This document shows positions 25,360 to 33,407 of a DNA stretch of 33,809 bases, piece by piece; positions within the stretch are counted from its first letter, which is position 1, and each line of letters starts with the position of its first letter. The DNA comes from JBLHKS01 sp047620505 (GTDB taxonomy: Bacteria; Verrucomicrobiota; Verrucomicrobiia; Verrucomicrobiales; DEV007), in assembly GCA_047620505.1 (NCBI GenBank), contig JBLHKS010000063.1:1-33809 (forward strand), given 5' to 3'. A model generated the notes under the pieces. That model saw only the letters and a list, made by a program, of their open reading frames with translations. It did no database searches and was not told where the DNA came from. Made by a program: the position numbers and the translations under genes.

Positions 25360-25470
25360 TTAGCACGAAGAATGGAGATGCCTCACACGCGGCTTTTCCA
25401 CAATTTGAGGCGCGTCTTCAGCAGCTGCTGAAGCTGCGAGGCAGATGAAAAGCAGAGTCGTTGCGCGCAT
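25360..25470 (-). CDS. Tiny signal-peptide ORF (36 residues), possible truncated gene
   Basis: An ATG at 25470 opens a frame of 36 codons beginning MRATTLLFICLAASAAAEDA. That is a textbook signal peptide with a cleavage site after AAA or AEDA, followed by only about 18 residues before TAA at 25360-25362. It lies 51 bp downstream of the DUF1501 stop on the same strand. It could be a small secreted peptide, or the start of a longer secreted protein (such as a DUF1553 partner) whose body was lost. The dispersed palindrome lies in the signal peptide, extended to 18 bp (25416-25433). Nothing downstream in any frame continues it convincingly. Confidence 0.45.
   Translation of the reverse strand: MRATTLLFICLAASAAAEDAPQIVEKPRVRHLHSSC
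25416..25433. repeat. CAGCAGCTGCTG extended to an 18-bp perfect palindrome
   Basis: CTTCAGCAGCTGCTGAAG. The core is at 25419-25430. It lies in the tiny signal-peptide ORF, read on the minus strand as S-A-A-A-E. Confidence 0.95.
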
Positions 25471-25521
25471 GTCCTTGAAAATGGACGGCCGATTTGGCTG
25501 CAACAGAATCGAAAACCGCGG

Positions 25522-26934
25522 TTAAATCAGCTCGCGAATCGGCTGTCCGACATCGACGAGATACTGCGGTCGGCCAGTCGGATCCATGACCGTCGTCGTT
25601 CGCGCATCGATCCCAAGATTGTGGTAAAGAGTTGCGATCACGTCCTGGTAGTGAACCGGGCGCTCGGTGGGTTCCGCAGCCATTCGATCGGTCGCGCCAA
25701 TCACCTGACCGGCGTTCATTCCGCCGCCAGCCATCATCCCCATCGCAACGCGGCCCCAATGATCGCGTCCGGCTTTGGCGTTTACCCTGGGCGTTCTGCC
25801 AAATTCGCCCCAGGCCAAAACCGTGACGTCGTCCAACATTCCGCGCTCTTCCAGATCGGTAACAAGCGCGTGAAAAGCGAAGTCGAAAATCGGCACGAGA
25901 TCGCGCATTCTCGAGAAGTTAAGACTGTGCGTGTCCCAATCGCTGATCGAGACACTAACCACGCGAGCGCCTGCTTCGACAAGCCGACGCGCAAGGAGGA
26001 GTTTACGTGCAGCTTCCGGTCCTTCGCCGGTGTAGAACTGATTCGGATTCCGGTGCCAGGACGGCGTGAATTTCGCCAGAACTTTAGGATCCTCGCTTTC
26101 CAGATCCAACGCCGATGCCATCCGGCCGGAAGTCAGGATCTGCATCGCCTGCTGCGTGAATTCGTCCTTCGCGCCCATCGATCCGCTCGCATCGACCTCG
26201 GCGCGGATGCTGTCCAATCCGTTGAGGAGGCCCACTCGATCCTCCAATCGACCTAACGTGACGCCGTCAGACAAAGACAAGTTTGTAGGCGGTGCCTCGC
26301 GCTTCAGGCGAGCCAATTCGCCCTTCATCCCGGCTTCAAGCTCACGGTGAAAAAGGTGGGAGATATCCGGCTGAAACGGCTTGTAGACCGGACCGAGGAA
26401 TCCCGGTCGCGCGCTTCGGCGCAGCTGTCCGCGCCCCTGCATGATGTCGACGAACGCTGGTGCTGCGTCGCTGGGCGAGCCGAGTAGTTGATTCACGACA
26501 CAGCCCATTGCGGGGTGACCGCCAAGTCCGGCGAGGTCTTTTACGTTGAATCCGCTCTGACACTGAAACGCGTCGTGCCGCCCCGCAGAGCCGACCAACG
26601 ACCTCAGAAAAATCAGCTTGTCCGCGATTTGCGCCGTTTTCGGCATCAGCTCGGTGACGTGAACGCCAGGCAGCTTTGTCGGGATCGAATCGAACTCACC
26701 ACGGACCTCGACCGGCGAGTCCGGCTTCGGATCGATCATGTCCATCTGCGGCGGACCGCCGTCCAGATGAATGTGGATGATCGATTTCTGCGAGGAGCCG
26801 CCGCCTTCAGCGCGCAGCAGTTCGGGAAGCGAAAAGCCGCCGAGGGCTCCGAGTCCTATCGCGCCGGCTTGGACGAAACTACGGCGCGACTGACCGTCGC
26901 AGTTGCGGAAGCGGTGACCGTCGATTTTGAGCAT
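25522..26934 (-). CDS. DUF1501 domain protein, probable Tat substrate
   Basis: About 470 residues from the ATG at 26934; an in-frame ATG at 26973 would put 13 arginine-rich residues before it and is less likely. The twin-arginine signal is good (SRRSFVQAGAIGLGALGG). The body matches DUF1501: IHIHLDGGPPQMDMIDPKPD, RSLVGSAGRHDAFQCQSGF, GHPAMGCVVNQLLG, ISDWDTHSLNF, LAWGEFGRTPRVNAKAGRDHW and the C-terminal VIATLYHNLGID. The fold is related to sulfatases and alkaline phosphatases, but the catalytic cysteine motif is absent and the activity is unknown. DUF1501 genes usually pair with a DUF1549/DUF1553 gene; here none is adjacent. The sulfatase gene lies 77 bp upstream on the same strand. Confidence 0.88.
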   Translation of the reverse strand: MLKIDGHRFRNCDGQSRRSFVQAGAIGLGALGGFSLPELLRAEGGGSSQKSIIHIHLDGGPPQMDMIDPKPDSPVEVRGEFDSIPTKLPGVHVTELMPKTAQIADKLIFLRSLVGSAGRHDAFQCQSGFNVKDLAGLGGHPAMGCVVNQLLGSPSDAAPAFVDIMQGRGQLRRSARPGFLGPVYKPFQPDISHLFHRELEAGMKGELARLKREAPPTNLSLSDGVTLGRLEDRVGLLNGLDSIRAEVDASGSMGAKDEFTQQAMQILTSGRMASALDLESEDPKVLAKFTPSWHRNPNQFYTGEGPEAARKLLLARRLVEAGARVVSVSISDWDTHSLNFSRMRDLVPIFDFAFHALVTDLEERGMLDDVTVLAWGEFGRTPRVNAKAGRDHWGRVAMGMMAGGGMNAGQVIGATDRMAAEPTERPVHYQDVIATLYHNLGIDARTTTVMDPTGRPQYLVDVGQPIRELI

Positions 26935-27011
26935 TAGATTTAAACACGCTCGTCGTCGGCGGCATCTTGCCAAAGTTGAGGCCGAAGCCCAGATTCAGCC
27001 GGGCGCGATTA

Positions 27012-28427
27012 CTATTCGTTCGCGGCGTAGTCTTTTCCTTCCCAGCTTTCGAAAACGGAAGTCTGCCAGAGTTCCAGATCCGTTCGCATTTTCGCTGCTC
27101 GGTCTGCTTCTTTTTCGGCCATGTCCGTCGCCTCCATCGGATCGCTGACGAGGTTGTAGAGCTCGATCGTGATCTGGTCGCCTTTCTGGATGCGATGGAC
27201 TTTCCAGGGCCAATCGGTCCGGGCCGCGTGCCCCTGAAAGTTTCCTCGAGGAAGTTTTGGAAACTGCTCGACGTTCTTGAGCAAACGCTCGGGAAACGGC
27301 GAAGGTTTGCCGGCTTGTTGGGCCTCCATCAGCCCCTTGATAACCCGATCGCTGTAGGTTCCTTGACCTCCGGTGTGGAGATGCCAGAACCCCATCGGCG
27401 GGCGTTTGGTCTGCGTTCCGGCGATAATTTCGGCCAAGTCGATTCCATCGAGATGCGGCTGATGTTCAACCTCAGCTCCGGCAATTTTGAGCATGGTCGG
27501 ATAGATGTCGACCGAGCCTGCTGGCGTGTCGATCGTGCCTGGCTTGAGTTTCGCTGGCCACTCCAGAATCGACGGAACCCGCAAGCCGCCTTCGTAGATG
27601 CTGCCCTTCTTTTCGCGACCGCCAGACGACTCACCAACGAGCCCTCCGTTGTCGCTGGTGTACCAAACGATGGTGTTGTCGGCGATTTCCATATCGCGAA
27701 GGCTTTTTCGTAGTTTACCGAGCTGCTGATCGAGCAAGGTGATCTCAAGAAAATAGCCACGGCTCTTCTTATCTTTATAGAGATCCTCGCCGCCAGGAAA
27801 GTCGACCGGTGTCTCTTGAAAAGGCCCATGCGGAGAGGGAAACCAAGTCACCGCGAACATCGGCTTGTCGCCATCTTTGTGCTTTGTCAGGAAATCGATC
27901 GTCGCGTCCATGCTGATGATCGAGCCTTGCCCTTTGGGGTTTTCGTAGGTGCCGTTCCGGCTAAGATAAGGATCGCGATCAAAGAAATTCAGACCAGAAA
28001 ACCACTCGTCGAAACCCTGACCACCCGGGCTCGTCGGACTTTCCGCTTGAACCGATCCGATATGCCATTTTCCGAAGTGACCGGTCACGTAACCGGCTCC
28101 CTTGAGCGCCTCGGCGATCGTGATCTCGTCAGGCCGCATGTAATGGCCGTGGTTAGGCACGTTCGTTCGCATCGGCGTCCGCCCGGTCATGACGCTGGCT
28201 CGCGTCGGCGAACAAACCGGCGCTCCAGAATAGAAGCGATTGAACACGACGCTCTCTTTGGCCATCGCGTCCATGTGCGGCGTCTGAACGAATGGATGGC
28301 CGGTAAAACCCGCGTCTCCATAGCCTTGGTCATCGGCCATCACGAGGATGATGTTAGGGCGAGTGTCGGCGGCGCAGGCGAGGCCGAGGGTGAACGTTGC
28401 GGTGAGGAATGTTTTGAGGCAATTCAT
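27012..28427 (-). CDS. Secreted formylglycine-dependent sulfatase (arylsulfatase A-like)
   Basis: A 471-residue protein with a signal peptide (LTATFTLGLACA), then PNIILVMADDQGYGD with metal ligands D32 and D33. CSPTR places the modifiable cysteine at C72. GHFGKWHIG, the SPHGPF segment and YTSDNGG are further active-site landmarks of the family. It is more like the arylsulfatase A branch than the two sulfatases at 8210 and 9629. It probably shares a transcript with the DUF1501 gene, 77 bp downstream. A DEAD-box helicase gene lies 67 bp upstream on the same strand, and that gap holds an exact palindrome (28461-28472). Substrate cannot be told. Confidence 0.92.
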   Translation of the reverse strand: MNCLKTFLTATFTLGLACAADTRPNIILVMADDQGYGDAGFTGHPFVQTPHMDAMAKESVVFNRFYSGAPVCSPTRASVMTGRTPMRTNVPNHGHYMRPDEITIAEALKGAGYVTGHFGKWHIGSVQAESPTSPGGQGFDEWFSGLNFFDRDPYLSRNGTYENPKGQGSIISMDATIDFLTKHKDGDKPMFAVTWFPSPHGPFQETPVDFPGGEDLYKDKKSRGYFLEITLLDQQLGKLRKSLRDMEIADNTIVWYTSDNGGLVGESSGGREKKGSIYEGGLRVPSILEWPAKLKPGTIDTPAGSVDIYPTMLKIAGAEVEHQPHLDGIDLAEIIAGTQTKRPPMGFWHLHTGGQGTYSDRVIKGLMEAQQAGKPSPFPERLLKNVEQFPKLPRGNFQGHAARTDWPWKVHRIQKGDQITIELYNLVSDPMEATDMAEKEADRAAKMRTDLELWQTSVFESWEGKDYAANE

Positions 28428-28460
28428 AGCAAAGGCATTTAGGAAAATGGTTTGGGGACT

Positions 28461-28472
28461 CAGCAGCTGCTG
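28461..28472. repeat. Exact CAGCAGCTGCTG palindrome (noncoding)
   Basis: Lies in the 67-bp gap between the helicase and the sulfatase. Confidence 0.95.
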
Positions 28473-28494
28473 GGCTGTTTCGAGAATGAAATAG

Positions 28495-29610
28495 TTAACG
28501 ATATTCGGAAAAAGAGAGGCCTAATTCTTTTTCGATGGTCGCAATTCTCCGTCGTTCCTTCGGTGCGATCAGCGAAATCGAGACACCCGTTTTTCCCGCA
28601 CGAGCGGTCCGCCCGCTACGATGCGTGTAGTACTCAATCTGGTCGGGCAACTGGTGATGGATCACGAACTGCAGGCCTTCGACATCAATTCCGCGAGCGG
28701 CGACGTCGGTCGCGATGAGGAACTGAACTCGCTCCTTTTTGAACGCCCGCATCACCTTGTCTCGCTCCTTCTGAGTCAGGTCGCCCTGCAGAACTTCGAT
28801 CGAGAAACCGCGCTCGCTCAGCTGCTTTCCCAAACTGAGCGCACCCGCTTTGGTTCGGCAGAAAATCAGCCCGCGGCCTGCTTTCTGGCGCTTCAAGAAA
28901 TCGCTGACGAAATCGGTCTTTTCTCCAGGACCGCAAATCGCGAACCTGTGCGAAATATCGCGATTCACGACGTGTCCCTTGTCGATTTTCACTGTGTGGG
29001 CTTTCGCCGACATGCAGTCTTCGATCAGCGCTTCGATCGCATCCGGAAACGTCGCGGAAAACAGCCAGGTGCTAAGCCGTTGGCTCGTCATTTCTAGAAT
29101 TTGCGACAGCTCTTTTTTGAAACCCATGCTTAGCATCTCGTCCGCCTCGTCGAGCACAAGATGCTTCACCGTCTCGATCGTCAGCGCCTTGCGATCGAGC
29201 AAATCAAGCAGTCTCCCCGGCGTCGCGACGACAATCTGGGTCGGCCGCTGCAGCCTTGACACTTGACGGTCGATGTCGTCGCCCCCGGTCAGCACCTCGA
29301 CGAAGACCTTCTCTGAATATTTGGTGAAGCGGAAAAGCTGCTTGCCGATCTGCTTCGCCAGTTCGCGAGTTGGAGCGATGACGAGCCCTTGGATCTCTGC
29401 GGCTTTTGGATCGACTTTCGTTAGGAGCGGCAGGCCGAATGCGGCGGTCTTTCCTGTGCCTGTTTGAGCTTGAGCGATCAGATCGCCGCCGTCCCTCATC
29501 AGGAAAGGAATCGCCTCGCTCTGAATTTTTGTGGGTGTGAGGATTTTCAATTCCTCCATTCCACGAATCAAGTCCGAGGGAATTCCGAGTGATTTAAATT
29601 GGTGTGACAT
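28495..29610 (-). CDS. DEAD-box ATP-dependent RNA helicase
   Basis: About 371 residues from the ATG at 29610 (MSHQFKSLGIPSDLI); another ATG at 29622 would add four. All helicase motifs are in order: Q-motif region ILTPTKIQSEAIP, Walker A AQTGTGKT (48-55), PTRELA, TPGR, DEAD (154-157), SAT (185-187), the second-domain GLIFCRTKAGAL, VATDVAARGIDVEG written here as IATDVAARGIDVEG, and HRSGRTARAG. It unwinds structured RNA in the cytoplasm, as in ribosome assembly or cold response. It ends soon after domain two (LGLSFSEYR), with no basic tail such as RhlE or CsdA carry, so it is a minimal-core helicase. It diverges from the quinoprotein gene across 172 bp. Confidence 0.93.
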   Translation of the reverse strand: MSHQFKSLGIPSDLIRGMEELKILTPTKIQSEAIPFLMRDGGDLIAQAQTGTGKTAAFGLPLLTKVDPKAAEIQGLVIAPTRELAKQIGKQLFRFTKYSEKVFVEVLTGGDDIDRQVSRLQRPTQIVVATPGRLLDLLDRKALTIETVKHLVLDEADEMLSMGFKKELSQILEMTSQRLSTWLFSATFPDAIEALIEDCMSAKAHTVKIDKGHVVNRDISHRFAICGPGEKTDFVSDFLKRQKAGRGLIFCRTKAGALSLGKQLSERGFSIEVLQGDLTQKERDKVMRAFKKERVQFLIATDVAARGIDVEGLQFVIHHQLPDQIEYYTHRSGRTARAGKTGVSISLIAPKERRRIATIEKELGLSFSEYR

Positions 29611-29782
29611 TGCTGGTTTCATCCGCCGATCGGCAGGATGGAGAGCTATCAATGCTTTGGGGGTCGGTTGCGAGGATTTTGATCGTCGGCGTATCGAGCA
29701 GGCAAATGTTCTTTCTTGTCGTGTTAGTGAGAGCCGAGAGGATGCTTTTTTAAGTAGTCGAACGGGCTTGAATCCGCTAATT

Positions 29783-31840
29783 ATGCCGATGCGACGATTG
29801 AATTCGATAACTCTGATTGCTCTGAGCAGCTGCTGGCTCAGCATTGCTCACGCCCAGGACGCCGATTGGGCGACCTATCTCGGTGGGAAAGAGCGGAATC
29901 TCTATTCGGCGCTCGATCAGATTGATCGCGAAAATGTGGCCAGGCTCGAAATCGCTTGGACGTTCGAAACCGGCGATGCGGCTGAGTATCAGGCGAATAA
30001 TTTGATCGTCGATGGCGTTCTCTACACGCCGACGCAATCGCGGAAGATCGTGGCTCTCAACGCGGCGACAGGCGCGGAGATCTGGACCTGGGATCCGGCG
30101 AATGAGCATACCGGCGCGGGACGGGCGAGGCAGCGCGGGCTGGTTTTCTGGCAGAACGATGACGGCGGGGAGAAACGGATTTTCACGGCGGTGAAGGGTC
30201 ATCTTTTCGCGCTTGATCCGAAATCCGGTGAGACGATTCGCGAGTTTGGTGAGAAAGGTTCGGTTAATTTGAACTCTGGCCTGAACACGCCCGGGGTCGT
30301 TTACAAAGACCTTTTGATCGTCGGCGGAGTCGGCGGTGTTGGCGTTGTGCGGGCGCTCGACGTGCGGACGGGCGAGGTGCGTTGGACGTTCAACCTGATC
30401 CCGCGTCCTGGCGAGTTCGGCTACGATACCTGGCCGCCCGAAGCTTACAAAACGGCGACTGGCTTAATGCCTTGGCCGGGCCAGTCGCTCGATGAGGAAC
30501 GCGGAATCGTCTACGTTTCGACGAAGACGGCGGAACCCGATTTCTACGGTGGCAAGCGGCACGGAGCGAATCTGTTTGCCAACACGCTGCTCGCGCTGAA
30601 CGCGGAAACCGGCGAGCGGGTCTGGCATTTCCAGATCGTGCATCACGACTTGCTCGACAAGGACCTACCGTGCCCACCTGTGCTGTTGACGGTGACTCAC
30701 GAAGGCAAAAAGATCGACGCGGTTGCCCAGGGAACGAAGCATGGCCTGCTCTTTGTGTTCAACCGCGAAACTGGCGAGCCGCTATGGCCGATCGAGGAGC
30801 GCCAGGTTCAGCAGTCCGATCTCGTTGGCGAGAAAGCCTGGCCGACTCAGCCATTTCCGACTAAGCCCGCCCCGCTGATGCGCCAGTTTTACACGGAGGA
30901 CGACGCCTCTAACATTTCGCCAGAAACTCATCAACTGATCCTGGATCGTATCCGGGCATCGCCGAATTTCGGCCCGTTTCCTGCGCCGAGTCTGAACGAA
31001 ACGGTGATGTTTCCAGGCTACGATGGCGGGATGGAGTGGGGCGGCGGAGCAGCTGATCCTGACGGGATTTACTACGTCAACATCAACGAGATGCCCTGGC
31101 TTTTGCAGATGGTCGAGACGAAGCGCCCGGACGGCTCGCCGTTGGTTCGGGGAGAGCGCGATTACATGATTTTCTGCGGTGCATGTCATGGCCTCGATCG
31201 CAAAGGAAACCTCGCGGCTGAGTTTCCGCCTTTGCTGGGAATCGGCGAGCGCAAGAAGCGCGAGGAAGTTGAGTTGATCACGCGTCAAGGCGGGGGTCGG
31301 ATGCCGGGCTACGCGACGATGCCGGAAGCGAAACGCGAAGCGATTATCGATTACGTGATGAGCGATGCGCGGCCCGATGCTCCAGCAGCTGCTGATGCGG
31401 AAGACGAGGGGCCCGGTTATGCGTTCGGTGGTTTTCGACGCTGGCTCGATCCTGAGGGCTATCCGGCGATCAAGCCGCCGTGGGGCACGCTGAACGCGGT
31501 CGATCTCAATACAGGCGAGCTGAAATGGAAGGTTGTGTTAGGCGAATATCCGGAGCTGACCGAGCGCGGGATTCCGCCGACTGGAACGGAGAATTACGGC
31601 GGTCCGCTGGTCACCGCTGGCGGCCTGATTTTCATCGGGGCGACTGAGGACGAAACGTTTCGGGTTTTCGACAAGGAAACTGGCGAGACACTTTTCAAAG
31701 CGAAGCTCCCATTCGGCGGGAACGCGACGCCGAGCACTTACATGGTCGATGGTCGGCAGTTCGTGGCGATCTCAGCTGGCGGCGGCAAAGGCGGTCGACC
31801 ACGCGGTGGAACGCTCGTGGTTTTCGCGCTGCCGAAATAA
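29783..31840 (+). CDS. PQQ-type quinoprotein dehydrogenase with inserted cytochrome c domain
   Basis: About 685 residues from ATG 29783 (an ATG at 29789 is also possible). An upstream in-frame start at 29531 would run into the helicase gene and is rejected. A signal peptide (ITLIALSSCWLSIAHAQ) precedes a beta-propeller of the PQQ dehydrogenase family: DWATYLGGKERNLYSALDQIDRENVARLEIAWTFETG, then repeated ALNAATGAEIWTW-like blades. A cytochrome c motif CGACH (C465, C468, H469) sits within the propeller, before the last blades (GTLNAVDLNTGELKWKV), as in planctomycete-type quinoproteins. It would oxidise a sugar or alcohol in the periplasm and pass electrons to the haem. Two motif copies lie in it: 29824 in the signal peptide (SSCW) and 31383 (AAAD). 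Confidence 0.9.
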   Translation: MPMRRLNSITLIALSSCWLSIAHAQDADWATYLGGKERNLYSALDQIDRENVARLEIAWTFETGDAAEYQANNLIVDGVLYTPTQSRKIVALNAATGAEIWTWDPANEHTGAGRARQRGLVFWQNDDGGEKRIFTAVKGHLFALDPKSGETIREFGEKGSVNLNSGLNTPGVVYKDLLIVGGVGGVGVVRALDVRTGEVRWTFNLIPRPGEFGYDTWPPEAYKTATGLMPWPGQSLDEERGIVYVSTKTAEPDFYGGKRHGANLFANTLLALNAETGERVWHFQIVHHDLLDKDLPCPPVLLTVTHEGKKIDAVAQGTKHGLLFVFNRETGEPLWPIEERQVQQSDLVGEKAWPTQPFPTKPAPLMRQFYTEDDASNISPETHQLILDRIRASPNFGPFPAPSLNETVMFPGYDGGMEWGGGAADPDGIYYVNINEMPWLLQMVETKRPDGSPLVRGERDYMIFCGACHGLDRKGNLAAEFPPLLGIGERKKREEVELITRQGGGRMPGYATMPEAKREAIIDYVMSDARPDAPAAADAEDEGPGYAFGGFRRWLDPEGYPAIKPPWGTLNAVDLNTGELKWKVVLGEYPELTERGIPPTGTENYGGPLVTAGGLIFIGATEDETFRVFDKETGETLFKAKLPFGGNATPSTYMVDGRQFVAISAGGGKGGRPRGGTLVVFALPK
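31383..31394. repeat. Exact CAGCAGCTGCTG palindrome (quinoprotein)
   Basis: Read as P-A-A-A-D in the linker after the cytochrome c domain. Confidence 0.95.
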
Positions 31841-31895
31841 GATCACGCGTTCGAATTCGATTTGCATTCGGCCGCGCGCCAGCCAGCATGGGCGC

Positions 31896-33395
31896 ATGCT
31901 TTTTCTTGGCATCGACAGCGGAACTCAGAGCACGAAATGTGTCGTGCTAGAACTCGAAACCGGCAAGATCATCGCTCAGGCGAGCGAGTCTTACGACTTG
32001 ATCGGCGGCTTGCCTGACGGGCATCTTGAGCAGAACCCACAGGACTGGATCGACGCGACCTGCAACACGATTGCGAGCTGTGTTGAGCAGATCGGCGAGC
32101 GCAAAGGCGAGGTGCGCGCGATCGGCGTCAGCGGTCAGCAACACGGCTGCGTTACGCTCGATGGGGACGATCAAATCGTGCGTCCTGCGAAGCTCTGGTG
32201 CGACACTTCGACCCAGGAACAGTGCGAGAAATTTGCGGACGAGTTTGGAGGTCAGGATGGGCTGATTGAGCTGGCCGGAAACGCGATGTTGCCCGGCTAC
32301 ACCGCGCCGAAAATCCTCTGGATGGAAGATCACGAGCCGGACAATTTCGCCGCGACTCAGTCAGTTCTTCTGCCCCATGATTTCATCAATTTCTGGCTAA
32401 CCGGCGAAAAGCGAATGGAGTTCGGCGATGCTTCCGGGACCGGACTTCTGGATGTGCGCAACCGCGATTGGTGCCACCAGCTGCTGGATTTCATCGATCC
32501 GCGCGTGACTGACATGCTTCCACAACTGGGCTCGTCAAAGGATCCTCAGGGCATGCTGAAGCCGGATTTAGCCGAGCAATTTGGTTTGCCGAAGGATGTC
32601 GTGATCAGCGCCGGTGGCGGGGACAACATGATGGGCGCGATCGGCACCGGAAATATCAAATCGGGCGTGATCACTGCGAGTTTCGGCACCTCGGGCACCC
32701 TCTACGGCTGCTCTGACAAGCCGATCATCGATCCAAAAGGCGAAGTCGCGGCGTTCTGCGACAGCACCGATCAGTGGCTGCCGCTGGTCTGCACGATGAA
32801 CGTGACGGTGACGACTGAGCAGGTTCGCACGCTGTTTGGCTGGGATCTCGATAAGCTCGAAAGCGCTGTGAGTTCCGCCGAACCGGGCGCAGACGGCCTG
32901 ACGTTTTTGCCCTACCTGAATGGTGAGCGCACTCCAAATCTTCCGAATGGATCGGGCGTGCTTCACGGATTGAAGACGGCGAATTTCACTCCGGAAAACG
33001 TCGCGCGCGCTGCGATGGAGGGCGCGACTCTCGGCTTAGCTTACGGTTTGCGTCGTTTCCAGGAACTTGGCCTGGAGCCGACCGAAATTCGGCTTACGGG
33101 CGGAGGAAGCCAAAGCCCGACCTGGCGTCAGATTTCAGCGGATGCGTTCGGAGTTCCTGTGGTTACGCTGTCGACGGCTGAAGGGGCAAGCCTCGGTGCC
33201 GCGCTCCAAGCGGCTCACGTCTGGCATCGAAGCCAGGGAACGGAGCGCAGTTACGAAGAGTTATGCGCTGGCGCGGTCGAACTGGACGAATCCACTCGCG
33301 CCGAGCCGAACCCAGCAGCTGCTGGCGTTTACGCGGAGCAACTGGAAAAACTCGGCGGCCTGACGCAGACACTCGCCGGAGCCGGCTACCTGTAA
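31896..33395 (+). CDS. xylB: Xylulokinase
   Basis: A 499-residue FGGY-family sugar kinase that phosphorylates D-xylulose to xylulose 5-phosphate in the cytoplasm, feeding the pentose phosphate pathway. I start at ATG 31896 (MLFLGIDSGTQSTK) because the longer frame from 31749 overlaps the quinoprotein gene. Landmarks are the phosphate-1 motif IDSGTQSTK (D7), SGQQHGCVTLD, GYTAPKILWMEDHEP, the catalytic-Asp region SAGGGDNMMGAIG near residue 244, SFGTSGTLYG, and GGGSQSPTWRQISADAFGVPV. Length and order fit xylulokinases better than glycerol or gluconate kinases. It follows the quinoprotein by 55 bp on the same strand and is followed by an acyltransferase after 12 bp. No xylose isomerase gene is present in the window. 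Confidence 0.92.
   Translation: MLFLGIDSGTQSTKCVVLELETGKIIAQASESYDLIGGLPDGHLEQNPQDWIDATCNTIASCVEQIGERKGEVRAIGVSGQQHGCVTLDGDDQIVRPAKLWCDTSTQEQCEKFADEFGGQDGLIELAGNAMLPGYTAPKILWMEDHEPDNFAATQSVLLPHDFINFWLTGEKRMEFGDASGTGLLDVRNRDWCHQLLDFIDPRVTDMLPQLGSSKDPQGMLKPDLAEQFGLPKDVVISAGGGDNMMGAIGTGNIKSGVITASFGTSGTLYGCSDKPIIDPKGEVAAFCDSTDQWLPLVCTMNVTVTTEQVRTLFGWDLDKLESAVSSAEPGADGLTFLPYLNGERTPNLPNGSGVLHGLKTANFTPENVARAAMEGATLGLAYGLRRFQELGLEPTEIRLTGGGSQSPTWRQISADAFGVPVVTLSTAEGASLGAALQAAHVWHRSQGTERSYEELCAGAVELDESTRAEPNPAAAGVYAEQLEKLGGLTQTLAGAGYL
33313..33324. repeat. Exact CAGCAGCTGCTG palindrome (xylB)
   Basis: Read as P-A-A-A-G near the C-terminus of xylulokinase. Confidence 0.95.
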
Positions 33396-33407
33396 GGCCC
33401 AATTATC

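Noticed and set aside
24932..25366. A 144-codon minus-strand ORF
   Set aside because: Antisense to the exported protein at 24707, which has the signal peptide and better coding character.
5300..31560. The recurring GTTAGG/CCTAAC word, often as a TTA leucine codon followed by a G
   Set aside because: A rough count (about 13) is close to chance for a 6-mer on both strands, and TTA also occurs before other bases.
2478..33324. CRISPR array or microsatellite as an explanation of the CAGCAGCTGCTG copies
   Set aside because: Copies are single, 0.3-6 kb apart, palindromic and often inside genes; there are no spacers of constant length and no tandem CAG tract.
2478..33324. DNA uptake sequence as an explanation of the palindrome
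   Set aside because: Known uptake signals of Neisseria and Pasteurellaceae are non-palindromic and often paired as terminators, and no competence genes are visible. Not excluded, but less likely than a binding or methylation site.
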